Of a stretch of DNA of 9,808 bases, positions 7,686 to 9,808 are shown piece by piece; position 1 is the first letter of the stretch, and every line of letters starts with the position of its first letter. A program made the translations under genes and the position numbers. Source of the stretch: Bacteroidota bacterium. Lineage in GTDB: Bacteria > Bacteroidota > Bacteroidia > Bacteroidales > JADFUO01. The stretch covers positions 1 to 9,808 of the forward strand of contig JADFUO010000304.1 in the NCBI GenBank assembly GCA_015222115.1, in the 5' to 3' direction. The notes under the pieces were generated by a model, which had not been told where the DNA came from, did not search any database, and saw only the letters and a program-made list of their open reading frames with translations.

Positions 7686-7839
7686 TATAAATTAAAAGCT
7701 TATAAGTAAAAAACTTAAAAATTTTAATTTTATTATCTGATGAAAAATGCAGCAGCCCAATTATTTTTTGTAGTGTATTTAATAAATCTAAGGTTATTTT
7801 TTTCAGAAAATTCCTTTTATTATTTATGTATTTATGTTC
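7686..7839. other. AT-rich spacer between tpiA and the large gene
   Basis: I see no TAnnTTTG box on the minus strand, no hairpin with a T-run and no credible gene here. This is the reason for suspecting that the large gene is co-transcribed with tpiA. Confidence 0.5.
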
Positions 7840-8598
7840 TTAAAAACTCTCAATAATCTTAACAAATTCTTCAGCTTTCAGTGATGCTCCGCCAATCAAT
7901 CCACCATCAACATCAGGATTGGCAAAAAGTTCTTTTGCATTTTTCGAATTACAACTGCCACCATAAAGTATTGTAGTATTTTCTGCAACTTCAGCACCAT
8001 ATTTTGTTGAAATAATTCCACGGATAAACGCATGCATTTCCTGAGCCTGTTCAGGAGTGGCATTAACACCTGTTCCGATTGCCCATACGGGCTCATAAGC
8101 TAACACTATTTTTTTAAATTGTACTGAATCCAAATGCCATAAAGCATCTGTAATTTGTTTTTCAACAATATTAAAATGGTTACCTGCCTCTCTTTCGGGC
8201 AGAAGCTCGCCACAACAGAATATCGGAATAATATCATTTTTTAACAAAATATTTACTTTTTCGGCAAGTAATTTACTGTCCTCATTAAAATATTTTCTTC
8301 GTTCCGAATGACCTAAAATACAATATTCCACGTCCATTGATTTTAACATTGGGGCAGATATTTCACCTGTATATGCACCAAATTCATAATTGCTTACATT
8401 TTGCGCTGCAACTGCTATTTCAATATCTTCGGTCATATCGGTTGCAAGCTCCAAATATACAAACGGCGGGCACAAAACAACTCCGACATTATCAAAATTA
8501 TTATCACTGATTAACTCAATAATTTTATTTATCAGATCATCAGCTTCTGAAAATGTTTTATTCATTTTCCAGTTTCCTGCTACAATTTTTTTTCTCAT
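7840..8598 (-). CDS. tpiA: Triosephosphate isomerase
   Basis: Cytosolic TIM-barrel dimer interconverting dihydroxyacetone phosphate and glyceraldehyde 3-phosphate in glycolysis and gluconeogenesis. Every catalytic element is present: Asn9 and Lys11 in GNWKMN (8-13), the electrophile His97 in LGHSERR (95-101), the base Glu169 in AYEPVWAIGTG (167-177, the last part being the mobile loop 6), and the phosphate-binding YGGS (212-215) and GGAS (236-239). Length of 252 is normal and the barrel is complete. The start is the family N-terminus; the bases before it are mostly A/T with no Shine-Dalgarno sequence. It is divergent from the DUF2784 gene and leads the minus-strand block. A -7-like box is embedded in a palindrome 47 bases upstream. 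tpiA supplies dihydroxyacetone phosphate, the precursor of the glycerol-3-phosphate used by PlsY two genes on, a plausible but unproven link. Confidence 0.98.
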   Translation of the reverse strand: MRKKIVAGNWKMNKTFSEADDLINKIIELISDNNFDNVGVVLCPPFVYLELATDMTEDIEIAVAAQNVSNYEFGAYTGEISAPMLKSMDVEYCILGHSERRKYFNEDSKLLAEKVNILLKNDIIPIFCCGELLPEREAGNHFNIVEKQITDALWHLDSVQFKKIVLAYEPVWAIGTGVNATPEQAQEMHAFIRGIISTKYGAEVAENTTILYGGSCNSKNAKELFANPDVDGGLIGGASLKAEEFVKIIESF

Positions 8599-8644
8599 TT
8601 TTTTTGTATTTAAAAATAATACTAAGAAATAATTTGCTAAATTA

Positions 8645-8660
8645 ACAAATTTAAATTTGT
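8645..8660. promoter_or_regulatory. 16-bp perfect palindrome with -7-like boxes on both strands
   Basis: ACAAATTTAAATTTGT equals its own reverse complement. It contains TAAATTTG on the plus strand (8652-8659) and on the minus strand (8646-8653), each a full match to TAnnTTTG, facing DUF2784 and tpiA respectively. No TTTG lies at the 19-21-base distance on either side (the nearest on the plus strand, 8633-8636, is 15 bases away). It may be a divergent promoter core, an operator, or an AT-rich coincidence. Confidence 0.4.
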
Positions 8661-8693
8661 AATTTAGTCCAGTTAATTATGGTCTAATCCATA

Positions 8694-8728
8694 ACATCAT
8701 ACATTTGACATCATACATTTGACATAAA
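8694..8728. repeat. Heptamer tandem repeat just upstream of the DUF2784 gene
   Basis: The sequence splits into five seven-base words, each beginning ACAT: ACATCAT, ACATTTG, ACATCAT, ACATTTG, ACATAAA. The 14-base pair of words is duplicated perfectly (8694-8707 and 8708-8721). The array ends 9 bases before the start codon. Confidence 0.8.
8700..8707 (+). promoter_or_regulatory. Candidate -7 box for the DUF2784 gene, within the repeat
   Basis: TACATTTG matches TAnnTTTG and ends 30 bases before the ATG, close to the 29-base spacing of the cold-shock promoter. A second identical box at 8714-8721, created by the repeat, would leave only about a ten-base leader. No -33 TTTG is found at the right distance for either. 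Confidence 0.4.
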
Positions 8729-8737
8729 CACTATTTC

Positions 8738-9118
8738 ATGTTATTCCGTATAGCTGCAGATTTATTAGTAGTTATCCACTTCGGATTTATCTGCTTCGTA
8801 GTAATAGGTGGATTCTTAGTTTTGAAATGGCGGTGGGTCCTTTTTATACATGTTCCTGCTGCTGTTTGGGGAGCGCTGATTGAGTTTCAGGGCTGGCTTT
8901 GTCCTATTACTCCACTTGAACAGCAACTCAGGCAGATCAGTGGCCAGTCAGGATATACCGGTGGATTCATAGAGCACTATATCCTGCCAATAGTTTATCC
9001 TTCATATCTCACCCACGAAGTGCAAATAATACTTGGAACTTTCGTTGTAGTGATAAACATTGCAGTTTATGGCTGGATAATATCAAAGCACATTCGGAAC
9101 AGGAAGAAAAGCGTCTAA
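8738..9118 (+). CDS. DUF2784-family small membrane protein
   Basis: A 126-residue inner-membrane protein with no established biochemical role. It matches my recollection of the DUF2784 family along its whole length: LLVVIHFGFICFVVIGGFLVL (9-29) as first helix, HVPAAVWGALIEFQGW (38-53), then CPITPLE (55-61), GYTGGFIEHYILP (72-84) and a final helix at about 95-115, followed by a basic tail KHIRNRKK. Conserved polar residues His14, Glu49, Glu61, Glu79 and His80 in or beside the membrane segments suggest a buried functional site, but this is inference. By my hand count the gene is about 41% GC, higher than the roughly 30-38% of sampled stretches of neighbouring genes, and it uses more CTG, CAG, CGG and ATC codons. 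That would fit acquisition from another lineage. It is flanked by its own candidate promoter and no partner gene, so context gives no function. Confidence 0.85.
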   Translation: MLFRIAADLLVVIHFGFICFVVIGGFLVLKWRWVLFIHVPAAVWGALIEFQGWLCPITPLEQQLRQISGQSGYTGGFIEHYILPIVYPSYLTHEVQIILGTFVVVINIAVYGWIISKHIRNRKKSV

Positions 9119-9208
9119 CAAATCGCTGCACTTGATTTTATTATTTTTTTGCAATTTTTTGATATTAATTATTTTTTTATATTTGACTCGTAATTACAAT
9201 ATTCTTAT

Positions 9209-9239
9209 TTTGCAGTGTTTGTGTAAATTGATATTTTTG
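9209..9239 (+). promoter_or_regulatory. Bacteroidota-type promoter for the amidohydrolase gene
   Basis: TTTG (9209-9212), 19 bases, then TATTTTTG (9232-9239): a full match to the TTTG-N19-TAnnTTTG consensus and the same spacing as the cold-shock promoter. Transcription would begin near 9246, leaving a leader of about 147 bases that contains the palindrome at 9282-9309. The T-rich surroundings raise the chance of a coincidental match. Confidence 0.6.
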
Positions 9240-9281
9240 TAATTTATTGATATTTAATAATTTTAACAAAAGTCTAATGAA

Positions 9282-9309
9282 TAATATACTGCAATATTGC
9301 TGTATATTA
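9282..9309. promoter_or_regulatory. 28-bp near-perfect palindrome, candidate operator
   Basis: Thirteen of fourteen symmetric base pairs match; the only break is T9290 opposite T9301. The core GCAATATTGC (9291-9300) is perfect, and the outer arms TAATATAC / GTATATTA (9282-9289 and 9302-9309) are perfect. There is no separate loop, which favours a dimeric-repressor site over an RNA hairpin. It sits about 37 bases after the predicted transcription start and 83 bases before the ATG. Confidence 0.55.
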
Positions 9310-9376
9310 CTTAGTAAAATACTTCATAATAAAATAAAATTAATAAATTATAAACTATAAGGACTTAATTAAAAAA

Positions 9377-9384
9377 GAAAGGGG
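9377..9384 (+). promoter_or_regulatory. Purine-rich ribosome-binding site for the amidohydrolase
   Basis: GAAAGGGG ends 8 bases before the ATG at 9393. It is the only start in the window with a visible Shine-Dalgarno-like sequence, and it fixes the start codon. Confidence 0.6.
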
Positions 9385-9392
9385 AAATTAAA

Positions 9393-9808
9393 ATGATAAA
9401 AAAACCACTAAAAATTATTTTAATAGTTATTATCTTAATTATTGTTGGATTTCTAATTAATCATTATCGTTATTCAATATATGCTTTATTAACTTCAAGG
9501 GGACTCAATTATGAAGGTGGAGACATTACTATTACAAATGCACGTATTTGGACCGGCGATCCGAAAGATCCATGGAAAACTTCCATGACTATAAAGGATG
9601 GGAAAATAAATGACATGAACAGTGATAATCCCGAAGGTAAAGTTATTGATGCTGAAGGACGCCTGATAATACCTGGTTTTTGCGATGGTCATTGTCATCC
9701 GCAAACACCATTTGTTCTTATAAGCCCGGAAGCTCCTTTACTTTTCAAGGCTAAAACACCTGAAGAAGTTTTGGAACTGCTTAAGAAATATGTTGAAGAT
9801 CATTCTGA
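9393..9808 (+). CDS. Membrane-anchored amidohydrolase, N-terminal part (3' end outside window)
   Basis: The first 138 codons of a metal-dependent hydrolase run off the right edge. Residues about 5-23 (KPLKIILIVIILIIVGFLI) form a signal anchor or uncleaved signal sequence with no obvious cleavage site and no lipoprotein Cys, so the enzyme is probably tethered in the inner membrane facing the periplasm. The following domain opens with ITITNARIWTGDP (45-57), then SMTIKDGKI (64-72), VIDAEGRLIIPGF (84-96) and DGHCH (98-102). This is the small beta-sandwich leading into the first barrel strand of amidohydrolases, and H100-x-H102 is the first metal-binding pair. The NAR-x-x-TGDP opening suggests the amidohydrolase 3 (YtcJ-like) group. 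The substrate cannot be told, and the Lys and remaining His/Asp ligands lie outside the window. The start is supported by the purine-rich site 8 bases upstream. The long leader with a palindrome hints at regulated expression. Confidence 0.85.
   Translation, partial: MIKKPLKIILIVIILIIVGFLINHYRYSIYALLTSRGLNYEGGDITITNARIWTGDPKDPWKTSMTIKDGKINDMNSDNPEGKVIDAEGRLIIPGFCDGHCHPQTPFVLISPEAPLLFKAKTPEEVLELLKKYVEDHS

Larger units (their letters stand above)
9119..9392. other. AT-rich intergenic region upstream of the amidohydrolase gene
   Basis: This 274-base gap holds several T-runs (9144-9150, 9155-9160, 9172-9178), but none is preceded by a stable hairpin, so no terminator for the DUF2784 gene can be assigned. 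The word TTGATATT appears three times (9159, 9228, 9247). A promoter and a 28-bp palindrome are listed separately. No open frame of interest is seen. Confidence 0.6.

Noticed and set aside
7740..7856. 38-codon plus-strand frame in the tpiA/large-gene gap
   Set aside because: It is a short hydrophobic translation of AT-rich DNA that runs into the 3' end of tpiA, with no ribosome-binding site or promoter.
8694..8728. Possible CRISPR-like or attachment-site repeat
   Set aside because: The units are 7 or 14 bases, contiguous, without unique spacers or cas genes, and no integrase is nearby.
9110..9160. Terminator after the DUF2784 gene
   Set aside because: The only stem (AGCG with CGCT, four pairs across a ten-base loop) is too weak and the T-runs are not adjacent to it.
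9495..9704. 69-codon minus-strand frame opposite the amidohydrolase
   Set aside because: It is antisense to the amidohydrolase N-terminal motifs and has no features of its own.

Overview
The window reads as a chromosomal segment of an AT-rich member of the Bacteroidota. Three things support this: the encoded protein families (Bacteroidota-style PlsY, DnaN, TpiA and cold-shock protein), promoters of the TTTG-N19-TAnnTTTG type used by the Bacteroidota primary sigma factor, and mostly absent Shine-Dalgarno sequences. Taxonomy is inferred from these features, not searched. No rRNA, tRNA, CRISPR array, insertion sequence or phage gene was seen.

Layout, left to right. (1) The 3' half of an ATP-dependent phosphoenolpyruvate carboxykinase gene (pckA, + strand) enters from the left edge. 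(2) A small cold-shock-domain gene (+) follows, with a textbook Bacteroidota promoter and a hairpin/T-tract terminator. (3) A minus-strand block runs tpiA, a 1493-codon gene of unknown function, plsY, dnaN, transcribed right to left and meeting the cold-shock gene at the shared terminator near 1130. (4) On the other side of the divergent tpiA intergenic region lie a small four-helix membrane protein of the DUF2784 type (+) and then the first 138 codons of a membrane-anchored amidohydrolase (+), cut by the right edge.

Most genes are core metabolism or replication: gluconeogenesis/anaplerosis (pckA), glycolysis (tpiA), phospholipid synthesis (plsY) and the replication clamp (dnaN). They do not form one pathway. 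The four minus-strand genes are separated by 129-182 bases, so co-transcription is possible but not shown. The large exported protein between tpiA and plsY is the main unknown. It has a signal peptide, long beta-rich stretches with an internal repeat, and a segment that looks like a winged helix.

The intergenic DNA holds the less expected structure. Two gaps (before plsY and before the DUF2784 gene) carry degenerate 7-bp tandem repeats. In the second gap the repeat itself contains two copies of a -7 promoter box. A 16-bp perfect palindrome in the tpiA/DUF2784 gap contains TAAATTTG on both strands. A 28-bp near-perfect palindrome lies between the predicted promoter and start codon of the amidohydrolase gene and looks like an operator. 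No complete defence, mobile or secondary-metabolite system is visible. All gaps between genes are shorter than 300 bases and are described in the entries.
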